Source: Silicimonas algicola (GTDB taxonomy: Bacteria; Pseudomonadota; Alphaproteobacteria; Rhodobacterales; Rhodobacteraceae). Taken from it: a stretch of DNA of 64,000 nt. How positions within the stretch are numbered: the first letter of the stretch is position 1; each line of letters opens with the position of its first letter. This document shows, in pieces, positions 18,536-28,080 of this stretch. The position numbers were made by a program, and so were the translations under genes. The notes under the pieces are model-generated. The model searched no databases. It had not been told where the DNA came from and was given only the letters and a program-made list of their open reading frames with translations. Where the stretch lies: positions 244,171 to 308,170 of the forward strand of contig NZ_QGGV01000003.1 in the NCBI RefSeq assembly GCF_003148765.1, in the 5' to 3' direction.

Positions 18536-20617
18536 ATGCCCGATCTTCTGATCGAACTCTTCTCCGAGGAAATCCCCGCGCGGATGCAGCGGCAGGCGGC
18601 GGAGGATCTGCGCAGGCTGATGACGGACGGTCTGGTCGAGGCGGGGCTGACCTATGCCCATGCCGCCGCCTTCGCCACGCCGCGCCGTCTTGCGCTGGCG
18701 GTCGAGGGGCTACTGGACCGTTCGCCCGCATTGCGGGAGGAGCGCAAAGGTCCGCGCACCGACGCACCGGATCAGGCGCTGGAGGGGTTCCTGCGTTCGA
18801 CGGGTCTGACGAAGGACCAGCTTCAGGCGCGGGACGACAAGAAGGGCCAGGTCTGGTTCGCGGTGGTCGAGAAGCCCGGGCGTCCTGCGGCCGAGATCGT
18901 GGCCGAGGTGCTGGAGCGCACGGTGCGCGATTTCCCCTGGCCGAAGTCGATGCGCTGGGGCGCGGGCACCCTGAGGTGGGTGCGTCCGCTGCACTCGATC
19001 CTCTGCCTTGTGACCGATGAGGCGGGCGAGGCGACGGTGGTGCCGGTCGAGATCGACGGCATCCGGGCCGGCGATACCACGCGCGGGCACAGGTTCATGG
19101 CTCCGGGTGCGTTCCGCGTGTCGTCCTTCGACGACTACGTGGCGAAGCTGAAGCGGGCGCATGTGATCCTCTCGGCCGAGGAGCGCGCCGAGCATATCTG
19201 GCACGACGCGACGCAGGCGGCCTTCGCGCAGGGGCTGGAGCTGGTCGAGGACAAGGGCCTTCTGGCCGAGGTCGCGGGCCTCGTCGAATGGCCGGTGGTG
19301 CTGATGGGCGAGATCGGGGCGGAGTTCCTGGACCTGCCGCCCGAGGTGCTGCGGACATCGATGAAGGAACACCAGAAGTTCTTCAGCGTCACGGACAAGG
19401 CGGGCCGCATCGTGCGCTTCGTCACCGTGGCCAACCGCGAGACGGCGGACGATGGCGCGACGATCCTGAAGGGCAACCGCAAGGTGCTGTCGGCGCGGCT
19501 GTCGGATGCCAAGTTCTTCTGGGAGAACGACCTGCGCGTGGCGAAGGCAGGGATGGGCGAGTGGCTGGAGGCGCTGAAGGCGGTGACCTTCCACAACAAG
19601 TTAGGATCTCAGGCCGAGCGCATCGAGCGCATCGCGGCTCTGGCGCGGGAGTTAGCACCCCTGGTGGGTGCGGACCCGGAGAAGGCCGAGACGGCGGCGC
19701 GGATGGCCAAGGCCGACCTGTCGTCCGAGATGGTCTACGAGTTCCCCGAGTTACAGGGGGTGATGGGGGCCTATTACGCCAAGGCCGCCGGGCAGGGCGA
19801 GGATGTGGCGGCGGTGGCGCGCGAGCATTACCAGCCGCTCGGTCCGTCCGACGACGTGCCTTCGGCGCCCTTGTCGGTGGCCGTTGCGTTGGCCGACAAG
19901 ATCGACACGCTGACGGGCTTCTGGGCGATTGACGAGAAGCCGACGGGGTCGAAGGATCCGTTTGCGCTGAGGCGGGCGGCGCTGGGGGTGATCCGGTTGA
20001 TTGCAGCTAACGAATTTCGAATTGCCCTGAACGATATGTTTCAGCGAGCTAACGAGATTGCTGGCCCACGAAGTAACGCTTTCGCGGACATCAATGAAAT
20101 GAGGAGCTTCCTCCATGACCGCCTCAAGGTCTACCTCCGCGACCGGGGCATCCGGCATGACGTCATCGACGCCTGCCTCGCCATGCCGAACGCGGACGAC
20201 CTGACCCTTCTCGTCCGTCGCGCCGAGGCGTTGCAGGCCTTCCTCGACACCGAAGACGGGGGCAACCTTCTCCAGGGCTTCCGGCGCGCGCACAACATCC
20301 TGACGCAGGCGCAGGAGAAGGACGGGGTCGAATACTCCTACGGCCCCGATCCCAAATTGGCCGAGACGGACGAGGAACGCGCGCTTTTCGCCGCGCTCGA
20401 CGACGCGCAGGCGAAGATCGCGCCCGCCATGCAGTCCGAGGATTTCGGCGCGGCGATGGCTGCTCTCGCCGACCTCCGCGCGCCGATCGACGCCTTCTTC
20501 GAGGCGGTGCAGGTGAACGCCGAGAGCCAGATCCTGCGGCGGAACCGGCTGAACCTCCTGCACCGCATCAGCGCGCTCTGCCTCGGCGTCGCGGACCTGA
20601 CGCGGCTCGAGGGCTGA
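18536..20617 (+). CDS. glyS: Glycyl-tRNA synthetase beta subunit
   Basis: The tRNA-binding subunit that partners GlyQ. The 693-residue protein begins MPDLLIELFSEEIPARMQ and contains KSMRWGAGTLRWVRPLHS, HQKFFSVTD and SDAKFFWENDL, with the C-terminal anticodon-binding part (FLHDRLKVYLRDRGIRHDVIDA). Codons in about 19,997 to 20,115 are AT-rich and include an unusual insert-like stretch (ANEFRIALND, AGPRSNAFADINE) where relatives vary. TTA codons, generally rare in high-GC genomes, also occur (for example at 19601). The frame is intact throughout. Confidence 0.96.
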   Translation: MPDLLIELFSEEIPARMQRQAAEDLRRLMTDGLVEAGLTYAHAAAFATPRRLALAVEGLLDRSPALREERKGPRTDAPDQALEGFLRSTGLTKDQLQARDDKKGQVWFAVVEKPGRPAAEIVAEVLERTVRDFPWPKSMRWGAGTLRWVRPLHSILCLVTDEAGEATVVPVEIDGIRAGDTTRGHRFMAPGAFRVSSFDDYVAKLKRAHVILSAEERAEHIWHDATQAAFAQGLELVEDKGLLAEVAGLVEWPVVLMGEIGAEFLDLPPEVLRTSMKEHQKFFSVTDKAGRIVRFVTVANRETADDGATILKGNRKVLSARLSDAKFFWENDLRVAKAGMGEWLEALKAVTFHNKLGSQAERIERIAALARELAPLVGADPEKAETAARMAKADLSSEMVYEFPELQGVMGAYYAKAAGQGEDVAAVAREHYQPLGPSDDVPSAPLSVAVALADKIDTLTGFWAIDEKPTGSKDPFALRRAALGVIRLIAANEFRIALNDMFQRANEIAGPRSNAFADINEMRSFLHDRLKVYLRDRGIRHDVIDACLAMPNADDLTLLVRRAEALQAFLDTEDGGNLLQGFRRAHNILTQAQEKDGVEYSYGPDPKLAETDEERALFAALDDAQAKIAPAMQSEDFGAAMAALADLRAPIDAFFEAVQVNAESQILRRNRLNLLHRISALCLGVADLTRLEG

Positions 20618-20721
20618 CGCGAGGTTCCGGCAACGGACGGGCGCCGATAACGATTTAGACGCACGGCTTCCTTGATCGCGGACGATTAGCTTCTATCCTG
20701 CGCAGCGAAGGAATCGCCGCA

Positions 20722-23286
20722 GTGCAGAAACCATTCGAGATCGAAGACTTCGTCGTCATCGACGAAACGGCGCCCGTCGCGAACGATACGCACGGCGGAC
20801 GCGCGAAGTGCCTGCAGCGGCTGATCCGGCTCGACCTTCCCGTTCCGCTGACCGTGGCGCTGTCCTTCGCGACGGTGCGACGGCTCGCGAGCGGAGGGCA
20901 GGTCGACACCGCCGCCATCCTGCGGAACTTCGGGGCCGCGCCCCTGGTTTCGGTCAGGCCGTCGTCCGAGGATCCCGACTGGGGCGGGCCGGGGGCGATC
21001 CTGAACATCGGCATGAACGATGCCCGGCACGCGGAACTGGCGAACCTCCTGGGCCACGCCGCCGCCGATAGGCTCTATGTCCGTTTCGTGCAGACCTATT
21101 CGGTGCAGGTCGCGCGTCTTGACCCCGACAGCTTCGAGGCGCCGGACGATCCCGACGGGTCGACCCTGACCGCCATGCTCGACGCCTACGAGGCCGAGAT
21201 GGACGAACCTTTCCCGCAGGACCCGGCGCGACAGCTTTCGGATGTGCTGAAGTCGATGGCGCGCGCGTGGGAAGGCACCTCGGCCCGGCTTCTGAGGCAG
21301 GCGCGCGGCGCGCCGGCGGAGGCTGGTCTCGGCCTCGTCGTGCAGCGCATGGCGCCCGGCATGGGCCCGCCCGAAAGCGGCTCGGGCGTGATCCAGTTCG
21401 TCTCGTCCGACACGGGCCTGCCGCAGATCACGGGGCGCTACCTCGGCCAGAGCCAGGGGCGCGACGCGCTGTTCGACGAAAGCGCCGTGTACCTGACCCG
21501 CGACCCGCGCGGCCCGTCTCTGGAAGAAATGTACCCCGAGGGCTTCGACCGCCTGATGCAGTACGGCGCGACCTGCCGTCAGCGCCTGAAGGAAGAGATG
21601 CAGATCGAATTCGCCCTGGATGCCGGGCGGCTGTCGGTCCTTGACGCCGTGCGCGTGCAGCGCACCGCGCGGGCCGCTGTGCGGATCGCCGTGGCGATGG
21701 CCGAGGATGGGGCCATAGAGCGCGAGGAGGCAGTCCTGCGGATCGAGCCCGGGTTCCTCGCACACCTCATGCACCGTCAGGTCGACCAGAAAGCGGCGCG
21801 CGACGTGATCGCGACAGGCGTCGCCGCCAGCCCCGGCGCCGCCACCGGGCGCATCGTCTTCACCTCGGCCGCGGCACAGGCCGCCGCCGCGCGCGGCGAA
21901 GCCACGATCCTCGTCCGCCGCGAAACCTCGCCCGAGGACATCCGGGGGATGCACGCGGCCCACGCGGTCCTGACCGAACGCGGCGGCATGACCAGCCACG
22001 CCGCGATGGTGGCGCGCGGTCTGGGCCTGCCGGGTGTCGTCGGCGCGCACGGGATCGCCCTGAACCGGCGCGCGCGGACGCTCACCACGCCGGATGGCCG
22101 GGTCCTGAACGAGGGCGACCTCGTCACGGTCGATGGCACGACGGGAACGGTCCTTGCCGGCGCGGTGCCGCTCCTGGAGCCGAACCTCGACGACAGCTTC
22201 CGCACGCTCCTCCATTGGGCCGACGAGGTGCGCGACATCGGCGTGCGCGCCAACGCCGACACCTATGCCGAGGCGAAGATGGCGCTGACCTTCGAGGCCG
22301 AGGGCATCGGGCTCTGCCGGACGGAACACATGTTCTTCGAGGAAGACCGTTTGACGCTGATGCGCGAGATGATCTTCGCCGAGACGGCCGAAGGCCGCGC
22401 GGCTTCGCTGGAGCGCCTTGTGCCCATGCAGGTGGCGGACTTCTGCAAGCTCTTCGAGGTGATGGCGGGGCGCCCGGTCTGCATCCGGCTGTTCGATCCT
22501 CCGCTGCACGAGTTCCTGCCGCAGTCGCGCGACGGGCTGCGGGATCTGGCCGACGCCATGGGCCTGCCCCTGTCGCGCGTGACGCGGCGGGTCGAGGCCC
22601 TGTCCGAGTTCAACCCCATGCTGGGCCTGCGCGGGGTCCGCCTGGGCATCACGATGCCCGAGATCTATGAGGCGCAGGCGCGCGCGATCTTCACCGCGAC
22701 GATCGAAAGTTCGACGCCCGAGATGCCCGTCGTGCCCGAGATCATGATCCCGCTCGTTTCGGCCAAGCGCGAGGTCGAGCTTGTCCGGGGCCGGATCGAG
22801 GGCATCGCGGCCGCCGTGCGCTCCGAAACGGGGGCCTCGTTCGACTATCGTCTGGGCGTCATGGTCGAGACGCCCCGCGCGGCGCTTCGCGCGGGCGAGA
22901 TCGCGCCCCATGTCTCGTTCCTGTCCTTCGGCACGAACGACCTGACCCAGATGACCTATGGATTGTCGCGCGACGACGCGGGGCGGTTCATGTCGGTCTA
23001 TGTCCAGCAGGGCATCTTCACGGAAGATCCGTTCCACCGCCTCGACGTCGAGGGCGTGGGAGAGCTTCTGCAACTGGGCGCCTCGCGGGGACGTGCGGTC
23101 CGGCCCGACATGAAGCTGTCGATCTGCGGCGAACACGGCGGCGACCCCGAATCCATCGCCTTCTGCCGTGCCGCGGGCTTCGACTACGTCAGTTGCTCGC
23201 CCTTCCGCGTCCCCGGCGCTCGACTGGCCGCCGCGCAGCTTGCGCTCCGCGACAAAGAGATATTTTCCCGACCATTGATCGATTAA
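20722..23286 (+). CDS. ppdK: Pyruvate, phosphate dikinase (PEP synthase family)
   Basis: It interconverts pyruvate, ATP and phosphate with phosphoenolpyruvate, AMP and pyrophosphate, supplying PEP for gluconeogenesis or running glycolytically. The 854-residue protein has an N-terminal nucleotide-binding half, the swivelling phospho-histidine domain with GGMTSHAAMVARG (His426), and a C-terminal PEP/pyruvate TIM barrel with GIGLCRTEHMFF, SFGTNDLTQMTYG and SICGEHGGDPESI. The start is a GTG at 20722 with GAAGGA nine bases upstream. It is slightly shorter than typical PPDK, mostly in the N-terminal half. Confidence 0.93.
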   Translation: MQKPFEIEDFVVIDETAPVANDTHGGRAKCLQRLIRLDLPVPLTVALSFATVRRLASGGQVDTAAILRNFGAAPLVSVRPSSEDPDWGGPGAILNIGMNDARHAELANLLGHAAADRLYVRFVQTYSVQVARLDPDSFEAPDDPDGSTLTAMLDAYEAEMDEPFPQDPARQLSDVLKSMARAWEGTSARLLRQARGAPAEAGLGLVVQRMAPGMGPPESGSGVIQFVSSDTGLPQITGRYLGQSQGRDALFDESAVYLTRDPRGPSLEEMYPEGFDRLMQYGATCRQRLKEEMQIEFALDAGRLSVLDAVRVQRTARAAVRIAVAMAEDGAIEREEAVLRIEPGFLAHLMHRQVDQKAARDVIATGVAASPGAATGRIVFTSAAAQAAAARGEATILVRRETSPEDIRGMHAAHAVLTERGGMTSHAAMVARGLGLPGVVGAHGIALNRRARTLTTPDGRVLNEGDLVTVDGTTGTVLAGAVPLLEPNLDDSFRTLLHWADEVRDIGVRANADTYAEAKMALTFEAEGIGLCRTEHMFFEEDRLTLMREMIFAETAEGRAASLERLVPMQVADFCKLFEVMAGRPVCIRLFDPPLHEFLPQSRDGLRDLADAMGLPLSRVTRRVEALSEFNPMLGLRGVRLGITMPEIYEAQARAIFTATIESSTPEMPVVPEIMIPLVSAKREVELVRGRIEGIAAAVRSETGASFDYRLGVMVETPRAALRAGEIAPHVSFLSFGTNDLTQMTYGLSRDDAGRFMSVYVQQGIFTEDPFHRLDVEGVGELLQLGASRGRAVRPDMKLSICGEHGGDPESIAFCRAAGFDYVSCSPFRVPGARLAAAQLALRDKEIFSRPLID

Positions 23287-23446
23287 TGGAATTTTAAGCG
23301 GATTCTTGCCGAATCTGTCCCCGTTCCACGGTCCGTTTTTCCGATCCCGGGGTGGACGTTCCCCCGGCCATTGGCTAGGCCCGCCTTGAGGTACGAGGGC
23401 GTGTGCTGCCCTCAAGGTGATGTGTTGCTGCGAAAAGGGGGCAACC

Positions 23447-24127
23447 ATGTATGGAAACGCCGTTCGGGCGCTGATCGTATCGGCGTCTCTGGTCCTGTGT
23501 TGCGGGGCGGCTTTGGCCGATGTGACGCTGGGATCTTCGAACAATTCGCAGGCCGGGATTGACGACCGCCTGTCTTCGCTTCTCGACGCCGAGAACCGGA
23601 CCGTCAGCGATGTGCAACGCCGCGGGCTCGGCCGTCTGATCCAGTCGCCCGCGGCGACGCCAGGCGACACGGGATATTATTCTCGTGCCCGGCTCGATGC
23701 GATGCCGGCCGTTTCGGGCGGACCGGAATGGCGGTGCCTGTCCGAGGCTCTCTACTTCGAGGCACGGGGCGAAACCGTTCGCGGCATCTTCGGCGTGGCC
23801 GAGGTCATCCTGAACCGGGTCGACGATCCGCGCTATCCCAACAGCGTCTGCGGTGTCGTGAACCAGGGGACCGGCGAGAAATTCCGCTGCCAGTTCACCT
23901 ATACCTGCGACGGGCGTCCCGAGGTCATCCGCGAGAAGAAGGCCTTCGCGCTGGTGGGCAAGGTGGCCAAGATCATGCTGGGCGAGTCCGAGCGTCCCCT
24001 GACCGACGGCGCCACGCATTACCACACGAAGTCCGTTCGTCCGAAGTGGGCCCGCGCCTTCCCGATGACGGCCGCCATCGGCTTTCACAAGTTCTATCGC
24101 CAGTCCGACGCCTTCGCCTCGCGCTGA
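23447..24127 (+). CDS. SleB-type cell wall hydrolase, secreted
   Basis: A 226-residue exported protein. A signal peptide (to about residue 25, AALADVT) precedes a hydrolase_2/SleB domain (about 95 to 215) with [14 protein letters not shown], containing the likely catalytic Glu, [22 protein letters not shown] and CQFTYTCDG. Relatives hydrolyse peptidoglycan; SleB itself acts in spore germination, but proteobacterial versions serve wall remodelling. The ATG at 23447 follows AAAAGGGGG with a six-base gap. Confidence 0.88.
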   Translation: MYGNAVRALIVSASLVLCCGAALADVTLGSSNNSQAGIDDRLSSLLDAENRTVSDVQRRGLGRLIQSPAATPGDTGYYSRARLDAMPAVSGGPEWRCLSEALYFEARGETVRGIFGVAEVILNRVDDPRYPNSVCGVVNQGTGEKFRCQFTYTCDGRPEVIREKKAFALVGKVAKIMLGESERPLTDGATHYHTKSVRPKWARAFPMTAAIGFHKFYRQSDAFASR

Positions 24128-24243
24128 CGCGCGGAAGCCTCGGTCGGTCACGCGGTTTCACGCCGTTTTCGCTGGACGCTCGCCTGACTGCGGGAGCCAT
24201 GCTAGACACGCCTCAGGATCAGGTCGCTGGGGTGTGTGAGACA

Positions 24244-25584
24244 ATGGTACGCAAGCTTTTCGGAACCGACGGCGTGCGCGGGCGCGCCAATTCCTTCCCG
24301 ATGACCGCCGACACGGCGCTGCGCCTCGGCGCGGCGGCTGGACGCTATTTCCGGCGCGACGGCTCGGCCGCGCACCGGGTTGTCATCGGCAAGGACACCC
24401 GTCTGTCGGGCTACATGTTCGAGAACGCGATTACCGCGGGGTTCACCTCGACGGGCATGAACGTGCTTCTGCTCGGCCCCGTGCCGACGCCCGCCGTTGG
24501 GCTTCTGACGCGGTCGATGCGCGCCGATGTGGGCGTGATGATCTCGGCCAGCCACAACCCGCACGAGGACAACGGCATCAAGTTCTTCGGGCCGGACGGC
24601 TTCAAGCTGTCCGACGAGGCGGAGTCCGAGATCGAGGCGATCATGGCGGGCGAGATCCAACCTGCCGATGCCGGCAACATCGGCCGGGCCAAGCGGATCG
24701 ACGACGGTCTGCACCGCTATGTCGAGCGGGTGAAGTCGACCTTTCCGCAGGATCTGACGCTGGACGGGCTGAAGGTGGTGGTCGATTGCGCGAACGGCGC
24801 GGCCTATCGCGCGGCGCCACAGGTGCTGTGGGAACTGGGCGCCGAGGTCATTCCTGTCGGCGTCACGCCGGATGGCACCAACATCAACGCGGGCTGCGGC
24901 TCGACCGACACGCGCCTGGCCGCCGAGACGGTCGTGACGCACGGCGCGGACGTGGGGCTCTGTCTCGACGGCGATGCGGACCGCATCATGATCCTCGACG
25001 AGAACGGCCGCGTGGCCGATGGCGACCAGGTCATGGGCCTTTTCGCGGCCAGATGGGCCAGCGAGCAGCGTCTGAAGGGCGGCGCCTTGGTGGCGACGGT
25101 CATGTCGAACCTGGGGCTCGAACGCTATCTGCAGGGCAAGGGGCTCGAGTTGCGCCGGACTGCCGTGGGCGACCGCTATGTCGTCGAGGCGATGCGGTCG
25201 GGCGGCTTCAACCTGGGCGGCGAGCAGTCGGGCCATATCGTGATGACCGATTACGCGACGACGGGCGACGGGCTTCTCGCCGGGCTTCAGTTCCTGGCCG
25301 AGATGCAGCGCACGGGCCAGCCCGCGAGCGCGCTGCGCCAGGTCTTCGAGCCGGTGCCGCAGAGGCTGAAGAACGTGCGTTACGCCGAGGGGGCCGCGCC
25401 GCTGGACACGGTGTCGGTCAAGACGGCAATCGCCGAGGCGGAGGCGCGTCTGGAAGGTCACGGGCGGCTTCTGATCCGGAAGTCGGGCACCGAGCCCCTG
25501 ATCCGCGTCATGGCCGAGTGCGAGGACGATGGCCTCCTGACGCAGGTGATCGACGACGTCGTGCGCGCAGTCGAGGCGGCCTGA
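24244..25584 (+). CDS. glmM: Phosphoglucosamine mutase
   Basis: It converts glucosamine-6-phosphate to glucosamine-1-phosphate for peptidoglycan and lipopolysaccharide precursors. The 446-residue protein begins [16 protein letters not shown]. The active-site phosphoserine is S103 in [14 protein letters not shown], the metal-binding loop is DGDADRIM, the sugar-binding loop is GGEQSGH, and the C-terminal phosphate site is [12 protein letters not shown]. All expected catalytic elements are present. Confidence 0.97.
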   Translation: MVRKLFGTDGVRGRANSFPMTADTALRLGAAAGRYFRRDGSAAHRVVIGKDTRLSGYMFENAITAGFTSTGMNVLLLGPVPTPAVGLLTRSMRADVGVMISASHNPHEDNGIKFFGPDGFKLSDEAESEIEAIMAGEIQPADAGNIGRAKRIDDGLHRYVERVKSTFPQDLTLDGLKVVVDCANGAAYRAAPQVLWELGAEVIPVGVTPDGTNINAGCGSTDTRLAAETVVTHGADVGLCLDGDADRIMILDENGRVADGDQVMGLFAARWASEQRLKGGALVATVMSNLGLERYLQGKGLELRRTAVGDRYVVEAMRSGGFNLGGEQSGHIVMTDYATTGDGLLAGLQFLAEMQRTGQPASALRQVFEPVPQRLKNVRYAEGAAPLDTVSVKTAIAEAEARLEGHGRLLIRKSGTEPLIRVMAECEDDGLLTQVIDDVVRAVEAA

Positions 25585-25589
25585 CCGGC

Positions 25590-26507
25590 TCAGCCCCGGC
25601 CGAACATCCGCTTGAGCGCGCCCCACTGCGACAGCAGGACCCCGGCGAGGATCAGCGCCATGGCGCGAAACAGCGTCGGCTCCGCCTCTTCGTTCAGGAT
25701 CAGGACGCCCAGGATGACCGACCAGAGAGGCACCATGTAGTTGGTCAGCGACATGAACGTCGGCCCGGCCGAGCGGATCACCACGATCCTGAGCAGGTTC
25801 GCCGCTGCCGTCTGGACGAGGCCGAGGGTCACAAGCACCGCGATGACCTTGCCGCCGGGGACACCGGGCAGGCCCTCAATCCAGAGCGCGGCGATCGTGA
25901 CGAGAGCGCCGCCGATCCAGAGCGTGACGGCGGATAGGCCGACCGGGTCGACGGGCGGGATGCGGCGCATCAGGACCGACGAGACGGCATAGCAGGCGGC
26001 AGCCCCGAGGCAGGCAAGCTGGCCCCAGATTTCACCCTGGCGACCGGTCGAGGCCATGGCTTCGGGTCCGATCAGCACGACGACGCCAGCGAAGCCGACG
26101 AGGAAGCCTGTCGTGCGTCGCAGCGTCATGCGTTCGCCCGGCACGAAGACGTGGGCGAGAGGCAGAACCATGAGCGCGACGGCGGCCATCGAGACGCCCG
26201 CGAAGCCCGACGTCACCACCTGCTGGCCCCAGCTTATCGCCATGAAGGGGAGGGCCGAGCTCATCGCGCCGACCGCGAGGAGAAGGGGCAGCGGCGCGCG
26301 GGCGGGCGAGGTGTAGAATGTGCCTCCCCGCGCGCGCCAGACCGCCGTGGTGACGGCACCGGCGAGAAGGATGCGCGAGGAGGCGAGCCAGAACGGGCCG
26401 ATGCCCGCCAGCGCCAGCTCGATGAACAGGAACGACGCGCCCCAGACGAGGCCAAGTGCGAGGACCGAGATCCAGCTCGATCTTGTGATCGTGGGTGTGT
26501 CGGTCAT
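25590..26507 (-). CDS. DMT superfamily (EamA-type) exporter
   Basis: A 305-residue protein with ten predicted helices in two EamA halves (GLVWGASFLFIELALAG at the start; NYMVPLWSVILGVLILNEEAEP in the second half). Substrate unknown. Its ATG overlaps the stop of the upstream monooxygenase gene by four bases, so it is the last gene of a three-gene operon starting with the NIPSNAP-like gene at 27168. Confidence 0.88.
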   Translation of the reverse strand: MTDTPTITRSSWISVLALGLVWGASFLFIELALAGIGPFWLASSRILLAGAVTTAVWRARGGTFYTSPARAPLPLLLAVGAMSSALPFMAISWGQQVVTSGFAGVSMAAVALMVLPLAHVFVPGERMTLRRTTGFLVGFAGVVVLIGPEAMASTGRQGEIWGQLACLGAAACYAVSSVLMRRIPPVDPVGLSAVTLWIGGALVTIAALWIEGLPGVPGGKVIAVLVTLGLVQTAAANLLRIVVIRSAGPTFMSLTNYMVPLWSVILGVLILNEEAEPTLFRAMALILAGVLLSQWGALKRMFGRG

Positions 26508-26848
26508 CCGTTCAGCGCGCGGCTGTCCTGGGGCGCCTCGTCGCGCTCGGTCATGCCGTAGTCGCGGATCACGCCGGCGATGCGCAGCCGATAGTCGGCG
26601 AAATGTTCGTGGCGTCCGGCGCTTTGCGCCGCCCGGTGGCGCGGCCTCTGCCGCCAGGCGTCCAGCGCGGCCTCGTCCTCGAAGAACGACAGCGACAGCA
26701 GTTTCTCAGGATCGGTGATGCTGCGGAAGCGTTCGACCGAGATAAACCCCGGATGGCCCGTCAGCTCCTCGCGAAGGCTGGCAGCGATGTCGAGATAGGT
26801 GTCGACGTGGCCGTCCTTCGGCCAGACTTCGAAGATGACGGCGATCAT
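26504..26848 (-). CDS. Antibiotic biosynthesis monooxygenase (ABM) domain protein
   Basis: A 114-residue ferredoxin-like fold protein (MIAVIFEVWPKDGHVDTYLDIA, quoted partly, then HPGFISVERFRS and LLSLSFFEDEAALDAWR). ABM proteins include small cofactor-free oxygenases and many of unknown role. The ATG at 26848 overlaps the stop of the upstream NIPSNAP gene by four bases and its own stop overlaps the exporter start, showing tight translational coupling. Confidence 0.82.
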   Translation of the reverse strand: MIAVIFEVWPKDGHVDTYLDIAASLREELTGHPGFISVERFRSITDPEKLLSLSFFEDEAALDAWRQRPRHRAAQSAGRHEHFADYRLRIAGVIRDYGMTERDEAPQDSRALNG

Positions 26849-27168
26849 GCGGGGTCTCCGTGCGGGGCGGACGCGAGCGTCAGGAAGGTGCGGTCCTCGC
26901 GCAGGATGAAGCGTTCGGACCGGGCGAAGTCGTAGTTCTGCCGCCCGAGCGGGTCCTCCGCAAGCCTCTTGCGGTAGGCCTCGTAGGCGGCGAGAGAGTC
27001 GACGTTGTAGATGCCGTAGGCGAGCGTGGCAGAGCCTTCGTGCGGGGCGTAGTAGCCGACGAGGTCGGCGCCGCAGCGCGGGATGCACTGGCCCCACGTC
27101 CGGGCGTACTGCGCGAAGGCCTCGCGGCGGTTCGGGTCGATGTGATAGCGGATGACGCAGGTGAGCAT
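26845..27168 (-). CDS. NIPSNAP family protein
   Basis: A 107-residue protein with the dimeric alpha/beta barrel features of NIPSNAP domains (MLTCVIRYHIDPNRREAF at the start, then LVGYYAPHEGSATLAYGIYN and YRKRLAEDPLGRQNYDFA). Function unknown. I chose the ATG at 27168 because GAAGGA sits about six bases upstream, while the earlier ATG at 27183 overlaps that ribosome binding site. It is the first gene of a three-gene operon divergent from an ArsR-type regulator. Confidence 0.82.
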   Translation of the reverse strand: MLTCVIRYHIDPNRREAFAQYARTWGQCIPRCGADLVGYYAPHEGSATLAYGIYNVDSLAAYEAYRKRLAEDPLGRQNYDFARSERFILREDRTFLTLASAPHGDPA

Positions 27169-27218
27169 GGGGTGTCCTTCCATTGTTCGCCCTGCCTATC
27201 CCGTTGTGCGGCGCGGAT

Positions 27219-27238
27219 GCTTTGGCTAGGACCGAAGC
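27219..27238. promoter_or_regulatory. Possible operator (inverted repeat) for the ArsR-type regulator
   Basis: An imperfect palindrome, GCTT-T-GG then six bases then CC-G-AAGC, ends immediately before the regulator's ATG, in the 70-bp gap shared with the divergent NIPSNAP operon. Position fits autoregulation and control of the operon, but the repeat is short and could be chance. Confidence 0.3.
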
Positions 27239-27919
27239 ATGAGAGAAGGCCCCGACATATCGCGCCTCGCCGCACTCATCGGCGATCCGGGTCGCGCGGC
27301 GATGCTGGTCGCACTCATGGGCGGCCAGGCGCTGACGGCGGCCGAGCTTGCCGCCGAGGCGGGGGTGACGGCGCCAACGGCCAGCGGGCATCTGGCGCGC
27401 CTGTCCGATGCAGGACTGCTGACGGTCCGCAAGCAGGGACGGCACAAGTATTTCGCGCTCGCCTCGGCCGAGGTCGCAGCGGTGGTCGAGGGGCTGATGG
27501 GCCTCGCCGACAGCCACGGGCTGACGCGGACACGGCCGGGCCCCCGCGACGAGGGGATGCGCGAGGCGCGGGTCTGCTACAACCATCTCGCCGGGCGGAG
27601 AGGGGTGCAGATGTACGACAGCCTCGCCGCGCGCGGGTTGCTCGAGGTCGGTGCGGAGGGGCTGGTCCTGTCGCAGGCGGGACGGGTTTTCGCCGGCGGT
27701 CTCGGGGTCGATGTAGGGGCGCTCGAGACGGCGCGGACGCCGGTCTGCCGCGAGTGCCTCGACTGGTCCGAGAGACGCAGCCACCTCGCAGGGTCGCTCG
27801 GGCGGGCGATCTTCGCCCGGATGGAGCGGGGCGGGTGGATCAGGCGCGACGGGGAGAGCCGGGCGGTGGTGTTTTCGCGGTCGGGCCTCGGGGAGTTCGA
27901 GGCGGCGTTTCCGGTGTGA
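27239..27919 (+). CDS. ArsR-type winged-helix transcriptional regulator
   Basis: A 226-residue protein whose N-terminal half is an ArsR/helix-turn-helix domain: SRLAALIGDPGRAAMLVALM, AAELAAEAGVTAPTASGHLARL as the recognition region, and KQGRHKYFALAS as the wing. The C-terminal half contains two closely placed cysteines (RTPVCRECLDWSER) that could bind metal or sense thiol chemistry. It is divergent from the NIPSNAP/ABM/exporter operon, which is its most likely target. Confidence 0.85.
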   Translation: MREGPDISRLAALIGDPGRAAMLVALMGGQALTAAELAAEAGVTAPTASGHLARLSDAGLLTVRKQGRHKYFALASAEVAAVVEGLMGLADSHGLTRTRPGPRDEGMREARVCYNHLAGRRGVQMYDSLAARGLLEVGAEGLVLSQAGRVFAGGLGVDVGALETARTPVCRECLDWSERRSHLAGSLGRAIFARMERGGWIRRDGESRAVVFSRSGLGEFEAAFPV

Positions 27920-28080
27920 CGACGTAGAACAAGGGGCTGAGGCCCAGACCTGCAGCCGCGGATTCACGACCGAATCCCCGATTCAAGAGCGTTCTATGGA
28001 CTTGAAACCGCAACTCGCCCAATATGATCACTTGGCGAGACAATTTCGCTCAACCCGAACAATCTTGCGAGGGGGCTCAC

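Noticed and set aside
20686-23670. A 994-codon open frame on the minus strand opposite the pyruvate phosphate dikinase gene
   Set aside because: High-GC antisense shadow. The plus-strand frame encodes a complete recognisable enzyme, and the minus-strand product is Arg/His/Gly-rich without motifs. The same applies to long frames opposite purD, ctaD, xseA, the phospholipase D gene and ilvC.
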